A stretch of 64,000 nucleotides of DNA from Streptomyces sp. NBC_01716 (lineage in GTDB: Bacteria; Actinomycetota; Actinomycetes; Streptomycetales; Streptomycetaceae), in the NCBI RefSeq assembly GCF_036248275.1, contig NZ_CP109181.1, positions 3,410,001 to 3,474,000 on the forward strand. Direction: 5' to 3'. The translations under genes and the position numbers were made by a program. Shown in pieces: positions 28,816 through 38,833 of the stretch. The notes beneath the pieces are model-generated. The model worked only from the letters and a program-made list of their open reading frames with translations. It searched no databases and was not told where the DNA came from. Position 1 is the first letter of the stretch; every line of letters starts with the position of its first letter.

Positions 28816-29083
28816 CGGGCGTCTCCTGGTGAGGTGACGTGCTTCTTCGGCACCAGAGTCACGGTGCCGACGGCGTGGGAGCCCACCGACACCGATCTTC
28901 TGATCGTGGATCGGCCGGCCGTTGAGGCTCCGGCGTGGTCCGTGGCGCAAGTCCGGCGAGCGCGACCAGTGTCCTGGCAACGTTCTGAGCAGGCACAACC
29001 GTCTCGTGGCTGTGGTCGAGCCCCATACACCCCTTCCACGACATGCCTGTCCGCGGCGCCTGGGTTTTCGCGGGCGCGGGACT

Positions 29084-29767
29084 CTAACTCGTCGCAGCGA
29101 CGGCCGTCCCCACGGTCACCGCCGTCACGGTCCGCAGCACCGCGGTGTTCACCGCTTCGGCGCCCCAACTGGTCTGCTCCAGCTCCTTCGCACGCTTGTA
29201 GACCTTTCCCGACCACGGGATGGAGCGGTGCAGGGTCGGCAGGGTGCCGCTGGCGGAGAGCAGCCCGATCAACGCCGTCGTACGGGTATCGGGCTCCGCG
29301 CCGTCGACCAGGACGGCACGGACCGTCTCCATGAGGAACTTCTTGTGCCCGGTGTCGCCGGCGACCGTGGCGGTCGTATGGAACAGCCCCAGCCTCTTCC
29401 TGCTCTCCCGGCGCAGCATGCCCCGCTCCACGAGCCGGTCGAGCACCGTCTCACGCATCCCCGTGCCGATCTCGATGAGGAGCGTCTGGACACCGCGCTT
29501 CCGCTCGGCGATCTTCTCGTGGGCGGCCCGGAGCACGGGATCCGGCAGCGGATCGCCGGCGACGGCGTGCACCTTCAGGCCGTTCAGTCCGGCGTCGTTC
29601 TCATCGACCGTGACATGCCCACCGAGCCCGAGCTCCACGAGAACGGCGCCGCCCAGGGTGTAGTACAGCGTGCCCTCTCCCGCGATCGCCCCCGACTTGT
29701 CGTCGAACATCAGCAGCGTCAGATCTTCGACGATGAGTGTTTCGTTCGGCATCGTTTCGTTCGGCAT
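29084..29767 (-). CDS. GPP34 (GOLPH3/Vps74-like) phosphoprotein
   Basis: 227 residues. LIVEDLTLLMFDDKSGAIAG then TLYYTLGGAVLVELGLGGHV is the family N terminus; RKRLGLFHTTATVAGDTGH and ALIGLLSASGTLPTLH follow, with a C-terminal Ala/Val-rich helix. In eukaryotes GOLPH3 binds PI4P on the Golgi; the role of the many actinomycete homologues is not established. The start region duplicates MPNET (ATG at 29767 and 29752), so the exact start is uncertain. No membrane helix is evident. It stands alone between the HD gene and the poly(A) polymerase. Confidence 0.85.
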   Translation of the reverse strand: MPNETMPNETLIVEDLTLLMFDDKSGAIAGEGTLYYTLGGAVLVELGLGGHVTVDENDAGLNGLKVHAVAGDPLPDPVLRAAHEKIAERKRGVQTLLIEIGTGMRETVLDRLVERGMLRRESRKRLGLFHTTATVAGDTGHKKFLMETVRAVLVDGAEPDTRTTALIGLLSASGTLPTLHRSIPWSGKVYKRAKELEQTSWGAEAVNTAVLRTVTAVTVGTAVAATS

Positions 29768-29871
29768 GTCACTTCATCCAACCGTCGGCGTGGGGAGGTG
29801 GCCCTCGGAAACGGCCCCTCCGGCCACGCTAGGCCTGAGTGGAACGTGGGAGCAGTGGCGGCCTGTCACCA

Positions 29872-31125
29872 CTATTCGTGACACATGTCATGAGGACCCC
29901 GCGTCCGGGTCGCGGCCCTCCACGACCGCGCCAGCGCGGCCCAGGACAGTGTCGGTACGTCGCCGCCCCGCGCCCACGTCACCGCGACGTCTCGCAGACC
30001 ACGGCCCCACGGCTCCACGATGCGTGCGAGCGCCGACGCGTCCGGCGGGGCCGCGCCCAGGCCGATCGCGTAGTGGACGCGGTCCCCCTCCGTCGCGTAC
30101 GGGCGTGGCCAGGCGTGGGCGTCCCGTACTCCGGACCCTTCGAGCGCGGTGAGCAGTGCCCGTACGCGGCCCCGGAAGCGGCCCAGGGTGTCGGGGCGGC
30201 GTGTGTCCACGGTCGCGACCGCCCAGGCCGCGTGTCTGCGGTGCAGGGGTGGGGGTGCGGACAGGGCGGTGCCCGCGGGGCCCGTCTCAAGCAACTCCCA
30301 GGCGCGGTACAGCTCTTGGACCAGCAGGTCCCGGAAGCCGGGGCCGACCTGTTCGGTGCAGCTACGGATCGGGGCGGTCGGGGTCAGCACGGTGACAGGG
30401 GCGCCAACTCCCGTACCTGAAGCGCTCGTTGTCAGGGCGACAGGTACCCGCCAGTCCCACGCCGCCCATGTCCCGAAGAAGTGCCTCAGCAGGTCGTCGC
30501 CCGCCAGATCCCCGGCCTCGCGTGTCGTGTGCGCCGCCAGCACCGCCCAGGCCAGGCCGGGCAGCCCGCCAAAGGGAGCGGAGTCCAGCCCACGGGCGCT
30601 CGCCCAGGTCTTCACGTCCCTCGCCAGCGCGGCGAAGGCACCGTGCCGGTCGCCGACCGCCTCCCGTATCGCCGCCGCGTCGCTCACCGCGCTCAGCGCG
30701 ACGGCCGCCGCCTCGCCCAGTTCGGCGCGGCGTTCCACGGCCCGCGCCGGGTCGATGTCGCCGGTCGCGACCACGGCCAGGTCGACGCCCAACTCGCCCA
30801 CCGTGAACCGCAGTCCGGGCACGCGCGCCCCGACCACTTCACGCACCCCGGATGCGCCCCCGGGAAGCGCGGCCGTCATCCGCCGCCGGATCCCGTCCAT
30901 GTCCACCGCCGCGCCGGGCAGCGCCGCCACCAGGTCCAGATCCGCCCCGGCGGACGCGCAGCCCATCCTGCGGGACCCGACGATATGTACGGCCCCTTCG
31001 GCGAGAATGCGCGCGAGCAGCCGCGCGGTCTCATCGATGTCAGCGCTGGGCTTTCTCGGTGGCTGATGATCGGCGAGCCAACTGATCTCCCCCGTGCCGA
31101 GCGCGACCGTCGCCCGTACGCGCAT
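29872..31125 (-). CDS. Eukaryotic-type poly(A) polymerase-like nucleotidyltransferase
   Basis: 417 residues. The Pol-beta-type active site is VHIVGSRRMGCASAGADLDL (about residues 45-64), with the third Asp in GELGVDLAVVATGD. The central domain reads FGGLPGLAWAVLAAHTTREA and LLRHFFGTWAAWDWRVPVAL, close to the human PAP pattern FF..W..W.WP.PV.L. TPTAPIRSCTEQVGPGFRDL parallels the 'TPAYP..NST.NV' segment. A C-terminal RNA-binding-like domain (RVRALLTALEGSGV, AHAWPRPYATEGD, HYAIGLG) follows. This is unlike bacterial PcnB/CCA enzymes. The ATG at 31125 has GAGGAG four bases before it. The RNA substrate is unknown; an RNA-repair role is one possibility. Confidence 0.75.
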   Translation of the reverse strand: MRVRATVALGTGEISWLADHQPPRKPSADIDETARLLARILAEGAVHIVGSRRMGCASAGADLDLVAALPGAAVDMDGIRRRMTAALPGGASGVREVVGARVPGLRFTVGELGVDLAVVATGDIDPARAVERRAELGEAAAVALSAVSDAAAIREAVGDRHGAFAALARDVKTWASARGLDSAPFGGLPGLAWAVLAAHTTREAGDLAGDDLLRHFFGTWAAWDWRVPVALTTSASGTGVGAPVTVLTPTAPIRSCTEQVGPGFRDLLVQELYRAWELLETGPAGTALSAPPPLHRRHAAWAVATVDTRRPDTLGRFRGRVRALLTALEGSGVRDAHAWPRPYATEGDRVHYAIGLGAAPPDASALARIVEPWGRGLRDVAVTWARGGDVPTLSWAALARSWRAATRTRGPHDMCHE

Positions 31126-31441
31126 CGGCTCCTCACCTCTGCGTGACAGCAGCGCCAACTCGCCTACACCCGCCGACACTTCGCCGAGCCTTGCTTCAGA
31201 CGGCCAATAGCGACCGGCTTCACGCCCTGTATGAACTCCCCTACGTACCGGAATCCGCAAAGGCGATCTCCTCGGCCACGCCCACATCGGCGTCACCGCC
31301 AGCGTCTTATTTCTCGCCGAAAACTTGAGAGTAATACTCACGGAGAGTTCCTAGAATTCTGCGATGACACTCGGAAGGAAACCCTCACGTTTCACTTGCA
31401 AGAAGGCGAGGAAAGGGACCTTCAGATCCGACTAATCGAAA
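31126..31441. other. Gene-free AT-richer interval between immunity gene and poly(A) polymerase
   Basis: 316 bp. The half next to the immunity gene (about 31310-31445) is clearly less GC-rich than the flanks. A plus-strand frame ending at 31458 (residues ETLTFHLQEGEERDLQIRLI) has no recognisable relative and no good ribosome site. I see no RNA gene or repeat. Confidence 0.4.
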
Positions 31442-31804
31442 CTATTCTGTCCCCCTGAGCGGGCCGAACTTCGAGGGGGCCTGGTGATCGCCAAGATCCT
31501 CGTGCCAGGAGCATCGTCGCGCCAGAACATAGCCTTCTCCCCCGTTAAGGAGGTATAGCACCCCGCCGGGGAGCTCTGCCGCCAGTTGGTCACCCAAGAT
31601 CTTCCCCCTTTCCGCGCTGGTCGCCTCGCTAATTTCCAGGCGAGCACAGTAGGGCTGCAGATGCATCAGCTCAACCGCAGTGAAGAGAACATCGATCCGC
31701 GTCTCAAAACCTTCCACGTTCACGCTGCGCAGGAGCAGCATGGAGTGGCTGACGGAGTACTGCCAAACTTGGAACTCGCGTTCCCACCCTGCGATCTTCG
31801 CCAT
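31442..31804 (-). CDS. Putative immunity protein for the RHS toxin
   Basis: 120 residues, no named domain: MAKIAGWEREFQVWQYSVSH, then SMLLLRSVNVEGFETRIDVL, FTAVELMHLQPYCARLEISE and a C-terminal LNGGEGYVLARRCSWHEDL. The ATG lies one base after the toxin stop, and its ribosome site (GGAGGG) is inside the toxin's last codons, so synthesis is coupled to the toxin gene. Position, size and lower GC fit an immunity gene of a polymorphic toxin. The assignment is inference from context plus a faint resemblance to small proteins seen next to other RHS toxins. Confidence 0.65.
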   Translation of the reverse strand: MAKIAGWEREFQVWQYSVSHSMLLLRSVNVEGFETRIDVLFTAVELMHLQPYCARLEISEATSAERGKILGDQLAAELPGGVLYLLNGGEGYVLARRCSWHEDLGDHQAPSKFGPLRGTE

Positions 31805-31805
31805 G

Positions 31806-34800
31806 TCACCCTCCGGAAAGAAAACCAGGCTTAGGCACCTGCACTACGGACCCACCTCGATAGAATGTGATGCTATCCCACGATCGATCACCAACTCGCA
31901 CGGACTTCCCCACGTGGTACATCTCCCGTTCCGTCGCAAACCAGTTACTCCCACTGCCGTTGCGATAAGCGCTAGAGAACTGCTCGCCGGGATTAGCTCC
32001 ACGAAACCCGTCAAGTGACACATGAAGCTTGACGTTCGGATTGTGAGCGGCTGCACGAACCTCAGCCTCCCAAATATCGCTATCCAGGTAGTGGGAGTAC
32101 CCCTTGCCTTCGGCAAATCCTCTCAAGCCATTCTTGCGGAGCCCCAATGCCACGTCCGTCGGGCATCCACCGGAATTATGAACTAGGACCGGAGTGTTCC
32201 CTGCCAGCACATAGTAGGTGTGGATGCCTTCGACAGTCAGGTCGTACGTCCGCTGCCGCTCGTCGAATGAACGCGCCGCCTCCACCTCGGCGGTGTCGCC
32301 GTTCGCCGTGCGGAGCGTCATACCAGCTTTGAGGTCGCCGGCGTCGACCCAACCTTCCGAGGACTCCACCCAGAACGGATGGGTCACCGTCGAGATCAGC
32401 TCGGAGGAACGGCCGCCCTCCGATCGCACCGTCAGATCCACAAAGCGCTTGTCGTCCTCGGTCACGATGGTGGCCACAACCTCGCGGGTTGTGGTTTCGC
32501 CAGTCAGTGGATCGGTGACGGTAATTGCGTCACCCAGCTTCACGTCTTCGATCAGCTTGGTGGTGCCGTCCGCCAGGAGGACCTCAGTTCCCGGAGGAAA
32601 GCTGTGCGGTGCGGCGCAAGCGAGCCTCGCCGCGCCCGCGTTGTCGCCCTTCTTCAGAAGCTTCGAAGCGGTTCCGAGCTTCCCCACCGGAATGAGCCCG
32701 GCCACGGTCCAGACACACGCGCTGACACTTCCGCCGTAGCATCTCTGTGCGTCTCGGACTCCGATCACTTCAAGGAAGTCCTTGGTGGGCGACACCCAGC
32801 CGAGTTCGTTCACCGCGGCGCAGAGCTGACTGGTCGGATCGTCGCTGCACCGACCGTTGCCCCAGAGGACGAGCAGTTGTGTGTAACTGCGACTCTCGTA
32901 GCCCGTCCAGGCGCGGAGTTCCTTCTCCGTCGGGATCTCGATGCCGGCCAGCACCGGCTTCTTACCGCCCCCGCCGCCCCCGCTCGAACCGCCGCCCCCC
33001 GAACCGCCCCCGCCCGAACCCACGTTGGGAATGTCGTTCGGCTCGTACGGCACCTCGTCCGTGTAGCCGTCCTCGGACGGCCAGCCCGCGCCGCCGTTGC
33101 ATGAGTCGCACCACAGGCCGGTCGGGTCGGACCAGGTCAGCGGGTTGTTGTTGGCGTAGGCGTAGCCGTGGATCTGTTGCGGATCGGCGAGGTCCATCAC
33201 CGGGTCGACGGACAGGAAGCGGCCCGTCGACGGGTCGTACTCCCGGGCGCCCAGGTGGATCAGGCCCGTAGCCGTGTCCGTCGTGCCGCCCACGAAGCCC
33301 TTCGTGCCCGGCCACGTCCCCGTCGCCTCGCCGCGGGTGCCGCCGAAGGGCAGCGTGCGGCGCTGGGTGAGCTGCTGGGTCGCCGCGTCGACGGCGAGCT
33401 GCGCGGTGCCGTGGTGGTCCGCGATCGTCAGTGAGATGGCTCCGGTGTTCTGCTGCGCGGCCTGGTGACCGCCGCCGAGGTCGACGTAGCGGGTCGCCTT
33501 CGGCGTGGTCGATCCCTTGGGCAGCACGATCTCCGTGGTGCCCAGGTAGAGCGTGGTCTCGTCCGGGGTGCGACCGATCAGGCGGTTGCCGTCGGCGTCG
33601 TACAGATACGACGTGACCTTCGCAGGTCCGCCCTCGGCGGGCTCCGACACAGTGGCCAGCCGGCCCTCGGCGTCCCAGGTGAGGGTCTGTTCGTCACCGG
33701 CGACCGTGCGGCTGGTGGTGCTGCCGTTGTCGTCGTATCCGAAGGTTTCCCGCGCCGTGCCGGTCGGCCCCGTCCGGGTGATCGAGGTGAGCTTGTGCGG
33801 CTGAGGGGTCCCGGGCTCCGGATAGGCGTACGTACGGAGGGTGTCCTTGGCGCTGTCGCCTGCCGGGTCGTGGAGGGTCTCGGTCAGGCGGTTGCCGACC
33901 TTGTCGTAGGTGTACGAGTGCCGGTACGGCGCGGGGCCGCCGGCGGCGCCGCCCGCGGGCTCCGCCGGACAGGTGGACTGCCCCTGCGCCCACGCCTCGG
34001 TCAGCCGACGCAGGTAGTCGTAGGTGAAGCACTGCGTGTCGTTGCCCGAGCGGGAAGTGTCCGACACCGACAGGACGTTGCCCGCCTCGTCGTAGCGGTA
34101 CGTGCTGAACTGGTCGACGCCGGCGACGTCCTGCCGGTCCACCCGGGAGGTCGCCAGCCGCTGGGTGCCCCACTCGTACGTGTTGGTCGCCTGAGTGGTC
34201 TTCCCCCCTGCGGAGAGCCGGTACTGAAGCGGCTTGCCCGTCAGGCTGTACGTGGCGGCCGACGACAGTCCGCCCATCCCGCTCACCGAGAGGGGCCGCT
34301 CCGTGGCGTCCTCGTACGCGTAGGCGACAACGGCGGGTGCCAGCGCCCCCGCCTTGGGGTAACCGACGCTCTGCACGGAGCCGGAGACGTTGTACTCGGT
34401 GCCGCTCACATAGGTGCCCGCGAGTTCGGCCTCCGCGCCGGGGATCGTGATGCTGGAGCGCTGCACCCGGTACCGCCGGTCGTACGCGACCACCTTGGAG
34501 GTGTACTGCTGGCCGCCCGTGTACCGGATGGACTCGGCGAGGTGTCCCTTGGCGCCGCTGATCGTGTCGTAGACCCATTTCGCGTGCAGCGGCCCGCTGT
34601 TGGAGCCCTCGCGCAGCTCCGTCTGGCGGCCGAGGCCGTCGTAGACGTACGCGAGTGTGGTGTCCTCGGCATCCGTGGTCGACGTGCGCAGGCCGCGGTC
34701 GTCGTAGACGCTGGTGGTGGTGCCCTTGTCCGGATCGACGCTCTCGATCTGCCGCCCGAGCATGTCGTAGGTGTAACTCCAGCGGTTGCCCGCCGCGTCG

Positions 34801-37800
34801 GTGACCTTCGCCATCTCGTCACGCGGCGTGTACTGGTACGCCATCGTGTCGTACGTCGAACCGGCGGACCGCTGGTGATGCTGGCGCAGCTCCGTCGTTC
34901 TGTTCCGCGCGTCCGTCAGGGTGGTGGTGGCGGTGCCGCCCGCCGGCGGGATCACCGTGACGCGATCGCCGCCGTAGACGGTCTTGGTGGTGCTGACCAC
35001 CGCGCCGCCGTCACCGTTTCCGGCGATCTGCCGCGCCTCGGTCTCACGCCCCAGACCGTCGAAGGTATGGCGGGACTGCGTTTCCACGGAGAGGGCGTTG
35101 TCCGGCTCGAAGAGTGCGGTGGTGGGCGGTTGCGTGACGTAGTAGGGCGCGAATCTCTTTGCCGTCAGGCCCCGTTCGTCGTAGAAGACGTCGGTGAGGA
35201 TGCGCCCGCCGTCGGGGCCCGGCTCCTGCGCCTGGCGTTCTCGCATCAGCCCGTCGAAGATCGTGTAGGACGTGCGCTGGACACCTCTGTTTCCGAGCAG
35301 CTTCGTCCCCACCGCGACCGGATGGCCTTCGACCATGCGGTAGGTGAACTCGTACGCCGGCGTCTGCCCGGTCAACTGGTCTGCCAGCCAGACCTTGGTG
35401 GAGCGGCCGAGTGCGTCGTAGGCGAAGGACGTCACCTTGCCGTTGGTGTCCGTCTGCGTCAGCGGCAGGCCGCGCGAGACCTCGAAGGTGCTTGTCGTCT
35501 TCTGCGCGGTTGTCGCGTCCCCCGTCTTCGCCGGCGGGCCGGTCACAGTGGTGTCGGTGGCGAAGCCCGTGGCGGGCGTACGCACGGTGGTGGTGGTCCG
35601 GCCGTCGGTCCGGGGTGTTCTCACCACCACGCCCGACGCGTTCACGGTCACATCGGCCGTGAGGTCGGTGCTGGTGAGGACACGGCCGTAACCGTCGAAG
35701 GTCGCGCCCGACTCCAGGTAGAGCGGCGTGGTGCCGTCGTACTTCTTCAGTACGGCGGTCGCTGTGACATCGCCCTTCTCGGGAGCCGCGCCGTAGGCGC
35801 CTGCGTCGTACGCGATACGCGAGTCGGACACCACGTCGGCGGGCCGCTGCGCGGTGGCGTCACAGGAGGTGGCGACCGACTCGGACCGGGAGGGCAGCGA
35901 GAGGATGTTCTTCTCGGTGTTCGTGGCGTACGTGGTCCGGGCGCACCTGTTGTCGGTGGACGTGGTGGTGTCACCGAAGTCGTCCACCTCGGTGACGCGG
36001 CCGGCGACGGTGTCGTACGCCGTACCGGTCGACGTCGTACGCCACTTGGTGCCGGCGCCGTCGTCGAGAGATGTCCACTTCTTCGACGCGCTGGTCCCGG
36101 TGAAGTTCGCGGTGACGGTGCCCCAGTCCCGTTCCTTCTTCGCGGTCTGGTGATGCCACGGACGGTTGACCGTCTTGGCGAGGATCTTGCCGCCCGGCCC
36201 GGAGTAGGTGGCTGTCTTGTACGCGAAACCGGCAGCCGACTCGTGATCGGTGATCGGATCGCCCTCACCTGCCGCGAGAGTGACGGACACACTCTTCGTG
36301 CCGCCGGACGGTTCCTTGCGGTCGCCGTCCATGCCGCGCAGGAAGAAGTGGTCCTCCTGCGACTTCATCGCGTCCGCGCCGCCCTGGCCACCGGTCAGGA
36401 CCCGTACCTGTCCGTACCCCCGCCACTGTGACCAGGTCTTGTGCTTCTCCTTGGTCAGACCGTCGTCATCGTCGTAGTGCCAGGCGGCGTCGCCGACGTA
36501 CTGGTACCGGGTGACCTGGTCCGGGGCGCCACCGGTCCGGTCCGATGAGGTCACGGAGTCGACCACGTACTTGTTGAACCACTGGCGTTCCGGGTCGTCG
36601 GTGGAGCTGCCCCCGATGTACTGGGGAAAGCAGCGTGTCGTATTCGACTGAGGTGTCGGTAGGGCGTCCCAGTCACAGGCCGCCGCCGTGTAGTTGATGG
36701 CGAGCTGGCCGCCCGTGGGGTCGTCGACCGAGGACAGCCGGCTCTTGATGAACGGGGCGTACCCGTCGCCGGTCTTGTCGAGACGGTTGGCGTGCTGGGT
36801 GTACGCGAACGTGGTCTTGGGGAGAGTGACCGCCGGGCTGGCGGAGTGACCGGTGCGCTGGATCGAGTCGAGCAGCAACTGGTAGTCGATGTCGGCCATG
36901 CCCCATCGATGGGTCAGCTTCCACGAGTCGACGCTCTGGTACGCGCCGGCCACCAGGACCTCGGTGGTGATGGCGGTCAGCCGCTTACGAGTGAAGAAGG
37001 CCGGAGACAGTCGGCCTTCGTCGCAGTCCGCGCCGGCGTCGCAGTTCAGGTCCCACGGAGTGTCGTACCAGTAGGCCGAATCCGTGGTGATGGACCCGCA
37101 ATCCGTCTGCGCGTTCTGGATGCATCTCTCGGAGCTGGTGAAGTCCACCTGGGCGAGCGCTTTGGTGCCGTACATCGACGACGACTTGAGGCCGTACTCG
37201 ATGCGGTCGAGGTAACCGCCGCGTGCGTAGCGGGTGTTGTCGGCGGCTTCGAGGTTACGGCCGTAGGAGTTCTCTTCCTTGTCGTAGTAGTAGGCGACGG
37301 CGTTGCCCCGCGTGTCCACGACGTAGTCGAGATTCCACCGCCAAGCCTGCTGGCACCAAGAAGCGGCGAAGGTCGCCGCGTGGCACGGCTCACCCGAGTC
37401 GTCGCCGAAAACGGGCGCCGTCCAGGCGGAGTCGGTCGCTTCCTTGCCCTCGGCCCAGCCGGGCAGCCGGTGGTAGCCGGTGGTAGCCGAAGTAGTAGCG
37501 AACGCCCTGCGGGTCGGTCAGCCGCCAGTATTCGCCGTCGGCGTCGCCGTTGCCTCTGTTGGTGGAGGTGAGGCGGTCGATCTTTGTTCCGTCGTCGCCC
37601 TTCAGCTTCCAGGCGTCGTCGCCCACGGGGACAAGTTCGCCGCCCTTGCCGTTGAACGAGATGAACGCGTTGTTGTAGGCCCAGCACTGATCGCCGGGCT
37701 CGTTGCCGTCCGCGTTCTTGACGCCGTCCTCGGCGCACGGTTTGTAACGTCGCTCGATGAATCCGGGTGAGAGGTCGAATCCGTCTCCGACCCAGGACGA

Positions 37801-38742
37801 CTGGTTGTTCGTCGATCCCGTGCGGCCGTCGATCGCACCGGAGGCGTAGGAGAGCCCGAAGTTGGGCTTCAGGCTGCCCGGCACATCCGGTACGGGAATG
37901 TCGTAGGTCCAGTTGAAGTCACCGGTGTTGAGGTTGGTGCTCCAGGTGGCCGACGGCGAGAGCGGGGTGGCCTTGTACGTGCCCGTCCCGCCCTCCGCGT
38001 CGGCCACGGCGGCGAGGACGGTCGGGACACCGGCCCGCAGGCCGACACGCTCCGCGGTGAGGGTGCGCTTCTCGGTGTCGTTGACGGCCGGCACGGGCTT
38101 GCCCGTACGGCACCGTGCCTTGTCCGGCGTGGATGCCGCGCACGCGGGGAGTTCGACGAGCGTGAGGCGGGACGCGTACCCGCCGCCGTATGCCTGAGCG
38201 AAGGAGGAGTAGTCGATACGGGCCCGCACACCCCCGGCCGGGGTGGTAGCGGCCCGCTCGCCTGCCGTCGCGTCGCCCTTGCCGGGCACCGGCAGCAAGG
38301 TGAACAACGGTCCGTCCAGCCCGGCCCGCTCACTGGTCCTGCGGTCCAGTACGCGCACCTCGACCTCGCCGGGCGCCGTCGCTGCGTCCTTGCCCTTCGG
38401 GACGCCCAGAGCGACGGGCAGCCCCCGGTGCGAGGCGACAGCGGAGCTGCCGGAGGCGGTCGGCAGCTTCACGCGCGCGGACGCCGCCTTGGGCCACGCC
38501 GAGTCGGGCCGCTTCTTCGGTGTCCGCGGTTCCTTCATCGCCGTGCGAGGTTCGACCGAGCCGGCGTTGCCCTCGATCGGGCTTTCCGACGTCGGGATGT
38601 CCGAGCCCACGCCGCGGTCGTCCGCCGCGGCGGCCACGGGCTGAGCGACGCCCTGCAACAGGGTGCCGATCAGGACCACCGAGGAAGCGAGCGCGACGCG
38701 CGCCCGCCAGTGCCGGAAACGTGAACTCGGTCTACCGTTCAT
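31806..38742 (-). pseudogene. RHS/YD-repeat polymorphic toxin with HINT domain, frameshifted by 10-bp duplication
   Basis: Without the shift it would encode about 2308 residues. The start at 38742 gives a signal peptide (RARVALASSVVLIGTLLQGV then AQPVAAAA). A SpvB/RHS-type N-terminal region follows, then many YD repeats, the core motif DPSTGRFLSVDPVMDLADPQ (near 1834), a Gly/Ser linker, a HINT pretoxin domain from FPPGTEVLLADGTTKLIEDV to TYYVLAGNTPVLVHNSGG (about 2040-2182), and a roughly 125-residue C-terminal toxin-like tip. A tandem copy of CCGGTGGTAG at 37467-37486 shifts the frame: the N-terminal part stops at 37390 and the remainder continues only in another frame. Removing one copy restores YYFGYHRLPGWAEGKEA. 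A cell carrying this allele should not make full-length toxin. Confidence 0.85.
37467..37486. repeat. 10-bp tandem duplication causing the RHS frameshift
   Basis: Two exact copies of CCGGTGGTAG abut one another. One copy gives a continuous frame through the conserved YYFGYHRLPGW segment; two copies give +10 nt, a +1 shift. Confidence 0.9.
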
Positions 38743-38833
38743 GCCGTCCTTCGATTCCTCACTGCGGGCATTCGGCGAGATCCCGAATGGCATTGCGGGT
38801 ATGGGAGATGAGCCGTGCGGCGATGCCTTCAGG

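Noticed and set aside
28816..29083. Possible small gene between the HD and GPP34 genes
   Set aside because: Several short frames exist on both strands, but none has a convincing start, codon pattern or similarity.
31231..31458. 75-codon plus-strand frame ending LQIRLIETILSP
   Set aside because: No ribosome site, no recognisable family, and its 3' end overlaps the immunity gene; kept only as a note on the AT-rich interval.
33000..33030. GC-rich repetitive stretch as a possible CRISPR or satellite
   Set aside because: It encodes the Gly/Ser linker of the RHS protein (GGGGSGGGGSSGGGG-type); there are no spaced repeats, and no CRISPR array is visible in the window.
33465..36431. A 988-codon plus-strand open frame over the RHS gene
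   Set aside because: Complements the YD-repeat coding strand; composition follows the codon bias of the opposite strand.
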